Shown here in pieces: positions 18,613-28,669 of a stretch of 64,000 bases of DNA. Numbering within the stretch: position 1 is the first letter of the stretch; every line of letters starts with the position of its first letter. Position numbers and translations under genes: made by a program. Origin of the DNA: Colwellia sp. E2M01 (lineage in GTDB: Bacteria > Pseudomonadota > Gammaproteobacteria > Enterobacterales > Alteromonadaceae); assembly GCF_018860585.1 (NCBI RefSeq), contig NZ_JAHKPR010000029.1:28230-92229 (forward strand), written 5' to 3'. The notes under the pieces are model-generated. The model ran no database searches. It was not told the DNA's origin and saw only the letters and a program-made list of their open reading frames with translations.

Positions 18613-19509
18613 TTACTTCCCTTTTCGATAAACAAACTTAATTGGATTGATTTGTTTATTATTTTTTAAAATTTCATAGTGAACATGCGGTCCAGTTGAG
18701 CGACCCGTGCTACCCATCAGTGCAATATGTTGCCCTTTATTAACTACATCACCAACTTTAACCAGTAAATCCTTGTTATGACCATAACGAGTAGATATCC
18801 CTTCGCCATGATTAATTTCAATTAAATTGCCATAACCGAATCGCTTACCTGACCAAGTTACAATACCTGAAGCGGTTGATATTACAGGAGTATTTTCTTT
18901 CCCAGCAAAGTCTACACCTTTATGCATCGTTGCTCTGCCGTTAAAAGGGTCTTTACGGACGCCATAATAAGACGATAACCAACCTTTAGTTATTGGCCTA
19001 CCAGATAAGTAGCCATTATTTTGTATATGGTGACCAAAGGTTAAAGATTCAAGCATTTGTAACTGTTTTTCTTCATGATTTATTGTATTTTCAAATTGTT
19101 CTATTTCTATAAACAATTCGTCAAAGGTTTGATTGATGAGCGGCATAGTATCTGAGGCAGGACCGCCACTTGCTGGCAGGTGACTAAAATTAAATTCTTT
19201 TTCGGGAATATTCGCATCTTCGGCCAAGCGATCACCTAAAGCATTTAGGCGTAATACTTGGCTTTGCAACTCGGCAAGTTTTATCGTTAGCGCAGTAACT
19301 TTTTGTGCTTTAATGTTATCAGGCTCAGGCTCAACTTGTGATGACAATAAATATGTTTCATTGTTAGGTTGTAACTTATTACTTGCTAGAAGATGCACAA
19401 CTAGCCCAGAAATAAGTGCAAAAGCACACAACGCAGATAGCCAATGCAATTTACTAAGCTGCATTGAAAATCGGACGTTCTTTCCACGGTATAGTAGTGT
19501 TAAACTCAT
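18613..19509 (-). CDS. M23-family (LytM) cell-wall endopeptidase, membrane-anchored
   Basis: LytM-domain enzymes cut peptidoglycan cross-links or activate amidases. A single N-terminal membrane segment (about residues 24-44) is followed by a periplasmic coiled-coil (about 65-160) and a C-terminal M23 domain with zinc ligands in HKGVDFAG (HxxxD) and GPHVHYEI (HxH), so it looks catalytically complete. It lies immediately upstream of secA on the same strand and is divergent from dciA, a conserved neighbourhood in Vibrio and Alteromonadales. The exact substrate is unknown. Confidence 0.9.
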   Translation of the reverse strand: MSLTLLYRGKNVRFSMQLSKLHWLSALCAFALISGLVVHLLASNKLQPNNETYLLSSQVEPEPDNIKAQKVTALTIKLAELQSQVLRLNALGDRLAEDANIPEKEFNFSHLPASGGPASDTMPLINQTFDELFIEIEQFENTINHEEKQLQMLESLTFGHHIQNNGYLSGRPITKGWLSSYYGVRKDPFNGRATMHKGVDFAGKENTPVISTASGIVTWSGKRFGYGNLIEINHGEGISTRYGHNKDLLVKVGDVVNKGQHIALMGSTGRSTGPHVHYEILKNNKQINPIKFVYRKGK

Positions 19510-19629
19510 AGGTATCTTTTTCAGTTAATTTATTCTGTTTTTTGCTATCACTAAGCATAAGCTGAGCGTAAGTTGAATATAATAACTGATCTTTACTCAT
19601 TTTGATAATTTGTTGGGTTTCGAAACACC

Positions 19630-20148
19630 ATGGCTAGAAAATCAAAAGTCCCTATTAATATGTCTGCCCTGTTACAAAAAACGACAGGCACTTTGGCACA
19701 TATTCAATCAAAAACCAACTCTTTGGCAACTTTGGCTGATATTGTACGGCAAATATGCCCTGATTTACCAGCAGATGCGTTTAATATTGCTAATTGTCGC
19801 GAAGATACTTTGATAATAGAAGTAAAGTCGCCAGTTTGGGGACAACGCTTACAGTTTGAACGTAATAATATTTGTAGTGCTTTACTAAATAATACGGAAG
19901 GTCACTTCAAGCGCATAGAAATTAAAGTAAACCCACAAGGGTTTCGGCAACAGCGCCATGATATAACCGAGAAAACACGTACAGAGTTATACCGAGCTAA
20001 TGAGTTAAAAAAAATAGAGGTAGATACTTTATCCAACGGCATAGTCAATGAAAAAACCGCTAAACAGTTTTTAGAAATTGCTAAAAATGCGCCAAAGGGT
20101 TTAAAAGAGAAATTAGAGAGGTTGGCGAGAGTTGCAGGGAAAAGATAA
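19630..20148 (+). CDS. dciA: DciA (DUF721) replicative helicase loader/operator
   Basis: DciA is the ancestral loader of DnaB in bacteria that lack DnaC. The N-terminal KH-like DUF721 domain spans about residues 15-110 (LADIVRQICPDLPAD, SPVWGQRLQFERNNI, IEIKVNPQG) and is followed by a basic, probably unstructured tail. No DUF721 catalytic residues are known to check. The gene stands alone, divergent from the M23 peptidase, in the position used in Vibrio and relatives. Length 172 aa is normal. Confidence 0.87.
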   Translation: MARKSKVPINMSALLQKTTGTLAHIQSKTNSLATLADIVRQICPDLPADAFNIANCREDTLIIEVKSPVWGQRLQFERNNICSALLNNTEGHFKRIEIKVNPQGFRQQRHDITEKTRTELYRANELKKIEVDTLSNGIVNEKTAKQFLEIAKNAPKGLKEKLERLARVAGKR

Positions 20149-20156
20149 GAGCGCAA

Positions 20157-20238
20157 ACGCGAACAAGTTCCCGCCTACGGTGGTTACAATACATTCATGC
20201 AATGTAAATTCGCCCTGTAGGCGGGATTATAATCGCGC
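20157..20238. repeat. BIME: inverted REP-a and REP-b pair between dciA and lpxC
   Basis: An inverted REP-a (20157-20177, first hairpin base changed) faces a direct REP-b (20217-20238; GTAG then GCGGGATT-AT-AATCGCGC). Between them is a palindromic core TACATTCATGCAATGTA. The layout repeats, with the REP types swapped, that of the 188-bp units near the RAYT gene. Confidence 0.9.
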
Positions 20239-20259
20239 GGTTCAAATCACCATAAACTA

Positions 20260-20287
20260 AAAAGGTGAACAGAAATATTCACCTTTT
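20260..20287 (-). terminator. Terminator of lpxC
   Basis: A 10-bp perfect inverted repeat AAAAGGTGAA / TTCACCTTTT with an 8-base loop lies 27 bases past the lpxC stop and ends the dcw cluster. Confidence 0.75.
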
Positions 20288-20313
20288 AACTTAACAATAC
20301 ACATTTTATAAAC

Positions 20314-21234
20314 TTAAAACGCTGTTGCGTTAATCTCTTGGTATTCAATAGGAGACGATGCTTTATCGTCTTCGTAGGTTACCCACTCCCAAGAATCAGT
20401 ACGTTTAAATACTTCTCTTAGCAACATATTATTCAAGCCATGCCCTGATTTAAAAGCGTTGAACTCGCCTAAAATACTAGCACTACCCATATATAAATCG
20501 CCAATCGCATCAAGGATTTTATGTTTTACGAACTCGTCATCGTAACGTAATTCATTTTTATTTAGCATACGAAAGTTATCAAGTACGATAGCGTTTTCTA
20601 AGCTACCACCTAATGCTAAATTGTGAGATCGTAAAAAATCAATATCTCGCATAAAACCAAAAGTTCTTGCTCGGCTGATCTCTTTAATAAAAGAACAGCT
20701 AGAAAAATCCATGGTCATGGTTTGACAAGTTTTTTCAATAACAGGGTGTTCAAATTCAATAGCAAAGTTGACTTTAAAACCTTCATAAGGAAGTAACTCT
20801 GCCCATTTGTCACCTTCTTCTACGCGAATAGGTTTTTTAATACGTAAAAAGCGTTTCGGGGCATTTTGCGTTTCAATACCAACAGATTGAATTAAATAAA
20901 CGAAAGGTAAGGCACTACCATCCATAATAGGAATTTCAGGTGCATCAACATCAACAATAAGATTATCAATACCTAAACCTGCAACAGCTGAGAGTAAGTG
21001 CTCAACTGTTGATACCTTAACTTGTTGCTCATCAACTAAACAGGTACATAGTGTAGTTTCACCCACAGCTTCAGGCACTGCTTTAATCTCAACTGCAGGG
21101 TTGAGATCAATGCGACGGAATACAATACCGGTGTTTATCGGCGCAGGACGGAGAGTAACCTGCACTTTTTCACCTTTATGTAAGCCAACACCTACTGTTG
21201 AAACTTCTGTTTTTAATGTACGTTGCTTAATCAT
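20314..21234 (-). CDS. lpxC: UDP-3-O-acyl-N-acetylglucosamine deacetylase
   Basis: LpxC is the zinc enzyme for the committed step of lipid A synthesis. Zinc ligands are visible in [10 protein letters not shown] (His79) and [10 protein letters not shown] (His and Asp), and the catalytic His in FKSGHGLNN. At 306 aa it is standard length. It is the last gene of the dcw cluster, 260 bases after ftsZ; that gap leaves room for its own promoter, as known in Escherichia coli. The C-terminus (EINATAF) is where the family carries its FtsH degradation signal. Confidence 0.97.
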   Translation of the reverse strand: MIKQRTLKTEVSTVGVGLHKGEKVQVTLRPAPINTGIVFRRIDLNPAVEIKAVPEAVGETTLCTCLVDEQQVKVSTVEHLLSAVAGLGIDNLIVDVDAPEIPIMDGSALPFVYLIQSVGIETQNAPKRFLRIKKPIRVEEGDKWAELLPYEGFKVNFAIEFEHPVIEKTCQTMTMDFSSCSFIKEISRARTFGFMRDIDFLRSHNLALGGSLENAIVLDNFRMLNKNELRYDDEFVKHKILDAIGDLYMGSASILGEFNAFKSGHGLNNMLLREVFKRTDSWEWVTYEDDKASSPIEYQEINATAF

Positions 21235-21494
21235 ATTAGCCTCGCTTATTTTGCCTTCAAAATATGTATACGTTTGCTATCAACGTTCTATTGCCACTAC
21301 ACCAACGAATTAAAAGCATATTCTTATTAAAATATAGCTTAATATATTTAATCAGCATACCTAACAAAACATCTAACAAGTCGAACCAGTTGGTTTAACG
21401 GGCGCGTAATATACCAAATTAATACGCTAGAATCAAAAATACCGAGTAATCACAAGGTAACCATCAATATAATTATGACTTAGCAAAGTATTAA

Positions 21495-22655
21495 TTAGTC
21501 AGCTTGTTTACGTAAAAATGCAGGGATATCTAAATAGTTATCTAAGTCTGCCGCTGTTGCTTTTTGCGCATTACTATCAGTCATCGCTACTGGCTCACTT
21601 GCCGCACTTGCTTGTGGAGCAGCTGGCGTATAGTCGCTACCTACCACTTTTTGCTCTGGCATTGGCATAGGATTAACTAAGGTAATATCAGGTTTACTTT
21701 CAGCGCCAATACCTGTTGCAACAACAGTAACGCGAAGTTCGTCTGACATATCCATATCAATTACCGCACCAACAACAACAGTAGCATTTTCAGAAGCGAA
21801 TGCTTTAACAGCGTTACCTACAGTTTCAAACTCATCAATGCTAATGTCCATACCCGCGGTGATATTAACAAGAATACCACGAGCACCAGCTAAGTCGACA
21901 TCTTCAAGTAACGGGCTAGAGATAGCAGCATCAGCTGCTTCTTGTGCTCGGTCATCACCTGAAGCAGTACCTGAGCCCATCATGGCAGTGCCCATTTCAG
22001 ACATTACTGTGCGTACATCGGCGAAATCGACGTTAATCAAACCTGGGCGAGTAATTAACTCTGCAATACCCTGTACCGCACCAAGTAAAACGTTATTAGC
22101 CGCTTTAAAAGCATCTAATAAACTTGTGCCTGGGCCAAGTACCTTAAGTAGTTTTTCATTTGGAATAGTAATTAATGAATCAACATTTTTAGATAAAAAC
22201 TCAATGCCTTGGTCGGCATAGTTCATTCGTTTCTTACCTTCAAATGGAAACGGTTTTGTTACAACAGCAACCGTCAAAATCCCCATTTCTTTAGCAATTT
22301 CAGCAACGACTGGTGCAGCACCTGTACCTGTACCGCCGCCCATACCCGCTGCGATAAAGATCATATCAGCACCTTGCAGGGCTTGCTTAATTGTTTCACG
22401 GTCTTCTTCTGCTGCACAGCGCCCAATTTCAGGGTTTGCACCTGCACCTAAGCCTTTGGTTACATCAGCACCAAGTTGCAAAGTTACATCTGCAGAAGAA
22501 TTACGTAACGCTTGCGAGTCAGTGTTTGCTGTAACAAACTCTACCCCTTCAATCGTTTGTGAAACCATGTGCTCGACAGCATTACCGCCACCGCCACCAA
22601 CACCGATAACTTTAATTACCGCTTCTTCGTTATGGTCTTCCATTAATTCAAACAT
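21495..22655 (-). CDS. ftsZ: Cell division GTPase FtsZ
   Basis: FtsZ is the tubulin-like GTPase that forms the division ring. The tubulin signature [10 protein letters not shown] is at about residues 104-113, with the T7-loop residues further on. A variable, Ala-rich linker (about 320-370) leads to the C-terminal conserved tail DIPAFLRKQ that binds FtsA, ZipA and ZapD. Length 386 aa is normal. A 146-base gap separates it from ftsA. Confidence 0.98.
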   Translation of the reverse strand: MFELMEDHNEEAVIKVIGVGGGGGNAVEHMVSQTIEGVEFVTANTDSQALRNSSADVTLQLGADVTKGLGAGANPEIGRCAAEEDRETIKQALQGADMIFIAAGMGGGTGTGAAPVVAEIAKEMGILTVAVVTKPFPFEGKKRMNYADQGIEFLSKNVDSLITIPNEKLLKVLGPGTSLLDAFKAANNVLLGAVQGIAELITRPGLINVDFADVRTVMSEMGTAMMGSGTASGDDRAQEAADAAISSPLLEDVDLAGARGILVNITAGMDISIDEFETVGNAVKAFASENATVVVGAVIDMDMSDELRVTVVATGIGAESKPDITLVNPMPMPEQKVVGSDYTPAAPQASAASEPVAMTDSNAQKATAADLDNYLDIPAFLRKQAD

Positions 22656-22801
22656 TTTTCTCTCTCCGTTTTACTTACAAATCTTAAATTTTAATAAATT
22701 GACGTTAATTATTAACTTACTTATTTACACTTAGTAATTAACAACAACTCGAAATAACTGTTATTCCGCTCAACAGCCAAACCTTTTTACCCTTAACCGC
22801 G

Positions 22802-24037
22802 TTAAAATTCACCCTTAAACCAAGCGTGAACTTTTGACCAAAGATCACCGACACTTTCACGCTTACTTATGTCGTTTTCAACGCTACTATTGGCTTGCAT
22901 TCCATAATGTAAAAGCCCAACAACAGTGGCATAACTAGGGTCATTCACATATTCTTTCAAGCCTTGTACTGACAAAGGATTGGCAATACGTACTGGCATT
23001 TGAAATATCTCTTCTGCAAACTCTAATACACCTTCCATTTTTGCCGTACCGCCAGTTAACACATAACCTGCAGCAATTTGATCTTCTAAGCCTGATTCTC
23101 TGATCTCATCTTGGATCAGCTCGAACAATTCTTGATATCTTGGCTCTACCACTTCAGATAAAGTATGACGTGACATTGAGCGTGCTGGTCTCCCCCCCAC
23201 ACTTGGCACATCAATACTTTCTTCCATGCTTACTAATTGTTTTAGTGCGCAAGCATATTGCACTTTTATCTCTTCCGCGTGACTTAATGGTGTTCTAAAT
23301 ATTTTAGAAATGTCACTAGTAACTTGATTACCCGCTACTGGAATAACTGCGGTATGTCGTAACGTACCACCAGTAAATACTGACATGTCCATAGTGCCTG
23401 CGCCCATATCGACAACACAAACCCCGAGCTCTTTTTCATCATCGGTTAATATCGCATAACTTGAGGCGAGTGCTGAAAAAATCAATTGGTCGGCAGTTAA
23501 ATCACAGCGTTCAACACATTTTACTAAATTTTTAGCCATATCATTTGCACAAGTGATGATATGAACTTTGGCTTCCATACGTACGCCAGACATACCTATT
23601 GGACTTTTAATGCCATCTTGACAGTCAATGCTGTATTCCTGTGGAAGTACATGCAACATGCGACGTTCTGCTGAAATAGGTACAGAGCGCGCAGTATGAA
23701 TAACATTGTCTACGTCTTCTTGAATCACTTCTTTGTCGTTAATTGGCACCATGCCATTTTCATTTTGGCAACTAATATGCTTACCCGATATACCTAAGTA
23801 AATTGAGCTTATTTGACAGTCAGCCATTAATTCAGCTTCATTGATAGCGCGTTGAATTGCTTGAATAACTAAATTCAAGTCATTTACTCCGCCTTTATCC
23901 ATACCGCGAGCAGGTTGATTACCCACACCAATAATACTTAATTGGTTGTCTGGGGTGATCTCACCTACGGCGACAGATATTTTGGAGGTGCCTATATCAA
24001 GGCCAACCACTAATTTTCTTTCTGCTGCTTTCGACAT
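22802..24037 (-). CDS. ftsA: Cell division protein FtsA
   Basis: FtsA is an actin-like ATPase that anchors FtsZ to the membrane. The actin-fold blocks are VVGLDIGTSKISVAVGE, the SHA-fold 1C domain at about 85-165, CVVDMGAGTMDMSVF and GYVLTGGTAKMEGV. The C-terminus (LWSKVHAWFKGEF) is the amphipathic membrane-targeting helix. At 411 aa it is normal. It starts directly at the ftsQ stop. Confidence 0.97.
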   Translation of the reverse strand: MSKAAERKLVVGLDIGTSKISVAVGEITPDNQLSIIGVGNQPARGMDKGGVNDLNLVIQAIQRAINEAELMADCQISSIYLGISGKHISCQNENGMVPINDKEVIQEDVDNVIHTARSVPISAERRMLHVLPQEYSIDCQDGIKSPIGMSGVRMEAKVHIITCANDMAKNLVKCVERCDLTADQLIFSALASSYAILTDDEKELGVCVVDMGAGTMDMSVFTGGTLRHTAVIPVAGNQVTSDISKIFRTPLSHAEEIKVQYACALKQLVSMEESIDVPSVGGRPARSMSRHTLSEVVEPRYQELFELIQDEIRESGLEDQIAAGYVLTGGTAKMEGVLEFAEEIFQMPVRIANPLSVQGLKEYVNDPSYATVVGLLHYGMQANSSVENDISKRESVGDLWSKVHAWFKGEF

Positions 24038-25021
24038 TTAACTTAAACTCTTTACTGATTGTGCTAGTTTTAGGTAATTACTAAGGTTGTTATCAGTATT
24101 CTGGTTACTTTTTAGTAATTCATTTTTTTCTGTATTTCGCCCTTGTTTACTGGCCTGATCACCACTTTTTAAGCGCGAAATATTGTCTATCGTTTTCCAA
24201 CCAACAGCCAATCCCGTATCATACCGTAAATCTATGTAATCAACCGCCTGATTTTGCTGTTTTTCTGTATTTATTTTTACTTTAAGTTGCTCTTTAATTA
24301 TTGGGTATACGTCCATAAAGCGTTGAATTCTTTCAACTCGCTCTTCACGCCCTAAATTTAAGGTGACACCATCATTTAAGGTTAACAACCAAGAGAAGCG
24401 TTCACTCAATACTAATTCATCAATAGCTAAGGCTTTATACTCAAGTAACTCATTGAGATTTCTGTAATTATCTAGCGCTAATAGCTCACTTCCTTCAGGT
24501 CCAAAAAAACTCGGTAAATAATGTTTTATACGTTCAATATCGGCTTGAAATACATGCCCTTGCTGGTTGATGAGAAAATCACCATTCCAAACAGCCACAG
24601 GCGTTTGATCAACTACATATATTTTCAACTCATTCGGCCATTGTTTTCTTACCGCTACTGAGTAAACCCAAGGCAGAGTCATTACTCGGTTTTGCACTTC
24701 ATTGACATTAACTTGAAAGAAGTTGCCCATGTCTATTTGGTCAATAGCATTGATAATATCGCTGCGTTGACTGTAAGGCATTTCGCCCGCCACAATAATT
24801 GAGGTAACAGGCGCGCTTTCTTGTCCAATAAAGTGCTGTGTAAGCCACCAACTAATACTGATTAAACTAACCAAAACCGCAACAAAAAACACCAAACCTA
24901 AACCAAAAGACAAGGTAGTAACGTGCTCTTGCTCGTCGATACTTTGCTTGGCTTTGTTAACAGCGCGCTTAACGGATTTCTTCGCTATATTTTGCGTTGC
25001 CATTAAGTGTTTTTTAGCCAT
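24038..25021 (-). CDS. ftsQ: Cell division protein FtsQ
   Basis: FtsQ is a bitopic protein that links FtsB-FtsL to the divisome. A basic cytoplasmic N-terminus is followed by a membrane segment (about residues 40-65), a POTRA domain (about 75-145) and the FtsQ beta domain to about 260. Beyond that is a polar Lys/Asn/Gln-rich extension (GDQASKQGRNTEKN..) not found in Escherichia coli, making it 327 aa against about 276. The start could also be the Met six codons later. Confidence 0.93.
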   Translation of the reverse strand: MAKKHLMATQNIAKKSVKRAVNKAKQSIDEQEHVTTLSFGLGLVFFVAVLVSLISISWWLTQHFIGQESAPVTSIIVAGEMPYSQRSDIINAIDQIDMGNFFQVNVNEVQNRVMTLPWVYSVAVRKQWPNELKIYVVDQTPVAVWNGDFLINQQGHVFQADIERIKHYLPSFFGPEGSELLALDNYRNLNELLEYKALAIDELVLSERFSWLLTLNDGVTLNLGREERVERIQRFMDVYPIIKEQLKVKINTEKQQNQAVDYIDLRYDTGLAVGWKTIDNISRLKSGDQASKQGRNTEKNELLKSNQNTDNNLSNYLKLAQSVKSLS

Positions 25022-25027
25022 ATTTAA

Positions 25028-25993
25028 TTACGCTTTTACACTAAGTAATAAAACTTTAGTGACCAATTCACTAAAACTTAAACCAAATACATTAGCCGCT
25101 TTGGGCACCAAGGATGTTTCTGTCATGCCTGGTACGGTATTCACTTCTAATATTTGCCAATCACCGGCGCTATTGCGCATTACATCAACACGTCCCCACC
25201 CTTTAGCACCTGTTGCTTTAAAGGCTTTAAGAGATAATGCTCTAATAGCATTTTCATCTTGTTCACTCAAACCACATGGACAATGATATTGCGTAGTATT
25301 CGATTGATATTTTGCTTCGTAATCGTAAAACTCACGCGGCGTTTCCATGTGAATAGCGGGTAAGGCTTCATCACCTAAAATAGCGACCGTATATTCTGGA
25401 CCATCAATCCATGCCTCAAGTAATACTTGAGTATCAAAACCAAAGGCTTCAATTAACGCGTTTTTTAATTCATCTACTGTTTTTGCTTGCGCCATGCCAA
25501 TGCTTGAACCTTCATTAGCTGGTTTAACCATAACTCTGCCGCCTAAATCGCGAAGTATTATGCTTAACTCTAATTGCTCAAAATCGGCTTTATCTACCAC
25601 AGTAAAAGGTGCTGTAGGTAAATCACAAGCTTTAAAAATCTGTTTACTGCGTACTTTGTCCATCGATAGTGATGAACCTAAAACATTTGAGCCGGTGTAC
25701 GGAATATTTAAATACTCTAGCGCACCTTGCAAACAACCGTCTTCGCCACCTCTGCCGTGTAAAGCAATAAATACTCTGTCTATTTTTTTAAGTACTAAAT
25801 CACTTAATGGTGTATTTTTTGTGTCAATTAACTCAACTGTAAAACCTGCTTGCGTTAAACCTTTAGCCACCGCTTGCCCCGAATTTAATGACACTTCACG
25901 CTCAGCTGAGTTACCGCCAAAAAGCACGGCTATTTTTTCTTGCTTCAGTTTTGCTAATGCTTGCGCTATTTCAGGGTTTATATTCTCAGTCAT
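25028..25993 (-). CDS. ddl: D-alanine--D-alanine ligase
   Basis: Ddl joins two D-alanines for the peptidoglycan stem. It is an ATP-grasp enzyme: [17 protein letters not shown] and [10 protein letters not shown] in the N-terminal lobe, [14 protein letters not shown] for [11 protein letters not shown] and [15 protein letters not shown] for the metal and substrate. Length 321 aa is slightly above the usual 306-310. Its start overlaps the murC stop by one base. Confidence 0.97.
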   Translation of the reverse strand: MTENINPEIAQALAKLKQEKIAVLFGGNSAEREVSLNSGQAVAKGLTQAGFTVELIDTKNTPLSDLVLKKIDRVFIALHGRGGEDGCLQGALEYLNIPYTGSNVLGSSLSMDKVRSKQIFKACDLPTAPFTVVDKADFEQLELSIILRDLGGRVMVKPANEGSSIGMAQAKTVDELKNALIEAFGFDTQVLLEAWIDGPEYTVAILGDEALPAIHMETPREFYDYEAKYQSNTTQYHCPCGLSEQDENAIRALSLKAFKATGAKGWGRVDVMRNSAGDWQILEVNTVPGMTETSLVPKAANVFGLSFSELVTKVLLLSVKA

Positions 25994-27450
25994 TATTTTG
26001 TACCTGCAACATGCAATAATTTATGCTCTGCTAAGTGACGAGAAACATTACCAATACTGCCTGCACCTTGGGTAATAACCATGTCATTATCTTGTAGTTG
26101 TGTTGCTAATAATTCTGCTAGTTTTTCTATATCGCTCACATATACAGGCTCTATTTGCCCACGTTGGCGAATTGAACGAGCTAAACTCTTACTGTCAGCT
26201 GAAGGAATTGGCGCTTCACCTGCAGCATAAACATCCAGTAAAAATAAGCTATCTACCTCAGAAAGTACTTCAACAAAATCTTCATATAAATCACGGGTAC
26301 GAGAATAACGATGCGGCTGAAAAACCATAACCAAACGTTTGTCAGGCCAACCAGCGCGCATTGCTAAAATAGTCGCTTTCACTTCACTTGGATGATGACC
26401 ATAATCATCAACTAATACCATATCGCCAGCTTCTGTTGATAAGTCAGCAAGTTGCTCAAAGCGTCTACCAATACCTTCAAACTCAGTTAGCGCTTGACAG
26501 ATGGCGGCGTCATTTACCCCTTCATCTTTAGCTACAGCAACACCTGCTAAAGCGTTAAGTACGTTGTGCTCACCTGGTAAGTTAACACGCATATCTACCG
26601 GCTCTTGTCCTGTGACCACTACAGTAAAGCTGCTTACACTGCCATTTTGCTTAAAGTTTATAGCGCGTACATCAGCGTCTTCAGAAAAACCGTAAGTGAT
26701 TACTTGACGGCTAATTCGTGGTAATAATTCACGCACTACTGGATTATCAATACACACTACCGCTAAACCATAAAATGGCAGGTTGTGTAAAAAATCAAGG
26801 TAAGTATCTTTTAGCTTTTCAAAATCACCTTGGTAAGTTTCCATGTGATCTTCATCAATATTGGTAACTACCGCAACCATAGGTTGTAAATGTAAAAAAG
26901 AGGCGTCACTTTCATCGGCTTCAGCAACTAAGTAACGACTACTACCTAATCGAGCATTTGTTCCTGCGCTATTGAGTAAGCCCCCAATCACAAATGTTGG
27001 GTCTAGTTCGCCTTGTGCGAAAATGCTGGCAATTAAACTGGTTGTTGTCGTTTTTCCATGAGTACCCGCAATCGCAATGCCGTGCCTAAAGCGCATAAGT
27101 TCAGCTAACATTTCAGCACGGCGTACTACTGGAATACGTAATTCTTTAGCGGCGATCAACTCTGGGTTGTCACTTTTAATTGCGGTAGAAACTACAATAA
27201 CGCTTGCCTCTGCAACGTTATCTGCACTATGGCCAATAACAATCGTAGCGCCAAGCCCTGTTAAACGTTTAACAACTTGGTTTTCACCAATATCAGAGCC
27301 TGAAATTTGGTAACCTTCATTAAGCAAGACTTCGGCAATACCGCCCATACCCGCACCACCAATACCAACAAAATGAATACGCTTTACTCGACGCATTTCA
27401 GGTATCTGAGCGGAATTTGAATTATTATGTATGTTACTTTGCTTAATCAT
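25993..27450 (-). CDS. murC: UDP-N-acetylmuramate--L-alanine ligase
   Basis: MurC adds the first amino acid to UDP-MurNAc. The Mur-ligase architecture is visible: the nucleotide-binding [17 protein letters not shown] at about residue 25, the ATP-binding GTHGKTTTT, and the C-terminal [15 protein letters not shown] with FQPHRYSRT. Length 485 aa is typical. It is upstream of ddl and 55 bases downstream of murG. Confidence 0.97.
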   Translation of the reverse strand: MIKQSNIHNNSNSAQIPEMRRVKRIHFVGIGGAGMGGIAEVLLNEGYQISGSDIGENQVVKRLTGLGATIVIGHSADNVAEASVIVVSTAIKSDNPELIAAKELRIPVVRRAEMLAELMRFRHGIAIAGTHGKTTTTSLIASIFAQGELDPTFVIGGLLNSAGTNARLGSSRYLVAEADESDASFLHLQPMVAVVTNIDEDHMETYQGDFEKLKDTYLDFLHNLPFYGLAVVCIDNPVVRELLPRISRQVITYGFSEDADVRAINFKQNGSVSSFTVVVTGQEPVDMRVNLPGEHNVLNALAGVAVAKDEGVNDAAICQALTEFEGIGRRFEQLADLSTEAGDMVLVDDYGHHPSEVKATILAMRAGWPDKRLVMVFQPHRYSRTRDLYEDFVEVLSEVDSLFLLDVYAAGEAPIPSADSKSLARSIRQRGQIEPVYVSDIEKLAELLATQLQDNDMVITQGAGSIGNVSRHLAEHKLLHVAGTK

Positions 27451-27505
27451 ATTTTCTCTTTGTTATTGCTAATTTCTAACTGCAAACTACGATGAACAGT
27501 TATTT

Positions 27506-28669
27506 TTAATTTGTATTGTTTAGCTGTTGGCATAACCTTGCTACTTGCGTACTAGCATCACGGTTTGCAGCTTCAAAGGAAGCTTTAGCCATATTTACTA
27601 AGACTTCGGGCTGTTCAAATAATTCGGTAATTAATGTGATCACACTTTCTTTATTTAATTCTGATTGTGGTAATAACTTTGCTGCGCTTCGCTCAACCAA
27701 ATACAAGGCATTTTTGGTTTGATGATCATCAACAGCATGTGGCAATGGCACAAAAATAGCCGGTGTAGCAGCCATGGCTAACTCAGATACCGTTAATGCA
27801 CCGGCCCGGCAGATAACAAGATCTGCCCATTCATAGGCTGCTGCCATATCGTGAATAAATTCACTGACTTTAACTTTACCTTGTTCAATATCTGCCAGTT
27901 CGTAATTAGCACTAACCGCTTGTTGATTACCCGCCCCTGTTTGATGCCATAAACAATAGTTTTTATTACGAATAAGCAATCCTTTAAAGCTTTCTGGGAT
28001 CACGTTATTCAAAACCTGAGCACCTAAACTACCACCAACAACAAGTATATTTTTAGTTACTGGGGAGATTGTCTTTTCAGCATTTTGTTCAATTGTCGAT
28101 TTTTTACCAATACTTGATCTTAATGGGTTACCAACAACCTCTGCCTCAATATTGCTGGCAAAAGCATTAGGAAAAGCACAACAAACTTTATTGGCAATAC
28201 GCGCTAATAGACGATTACTTAAACCCGCTGCGGCATTTTGCTCATGAATAATTAGCGGCACTCTCATTAACCATGCAGCAAAACCACCTGGCGCACTGGC
28301 ATACCCCCCCATACCTAAAACAACATCAGGTTTTACTTGCTTAATAACTCGTCTAGCTTGTTGTACTGAGCGTATTAATTTAATTGGCACACTAAACATT
28401 GAAACTAATTTTTTGCCACGTAAACCACTGATATTAAGAAAAGATATATCGTAGCCATGAGCAGGCACAATATTAGCTTCCATTCGATCAGCTGTACCTA
28501 ACCAATGTATATTCCAACCTTGGGCTTTTAATTCATCAGCTACGGCAATGCCTGGAAAAATATGACCACCAGTACCACCAGCCATTACCAGTAAGGTTGG
28601 CGACTTAACTGAATTAGTTGTATTAGCTGAAATTTCCTCAAGCTGGGTGTGACTAGTATTTATAGTCAT
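27506..28669 (-). CDS. murG: UDP-N-acetylglucosamine transferase MurG
   Basis: MurG adds GlcNAc to lipid I at the inner face of the membrane to make lipid II. The N-terminal MAGGTGGHIFPGIAVAD loop and GMGGYASAPGG are diagnostic, and the C-terminal lobe has ICRAGALTVSELA. About 28 residues precede the first strand, longer than Escherichia coli MurG, so the true start may lie slightly downstream. The annotated start overlaps the ftsW stop by one base. Confidence 0.95.
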   Translation of the reverse strand: MTINTSHTQLEEISANTTNSVKSPTLLVMAGGTGGHIFPGIAVADELKAQGWNIHWLGTADRMEANIVPAHGYDISFLNISGLRGKKLVSMFSVPIKLIRSVQQARRVIKQVKPDVVLGMGGYASAPGGFAAWLMRVPLIIHEQNAAAGLSNRLLARIANKVCCAFPNAFASNIEAEVVGNPLRSSIGKKSTIEQNAEKTISPVTKNILVVGGSLGAQVLNNVIPESFKGLLIRNKNYCLWHQTGAGNQQAVSANYELADIEQGKVKVSEFIHDMAAAYEWADLVICRAGALTVSELAMAATPAIFVPLPHAVDDHQTKNALYLVERSAAKLLPQSELNKESVITLITELFEQPEVLVNMAKASFEAANRDASTQVARLCQQLNNTN

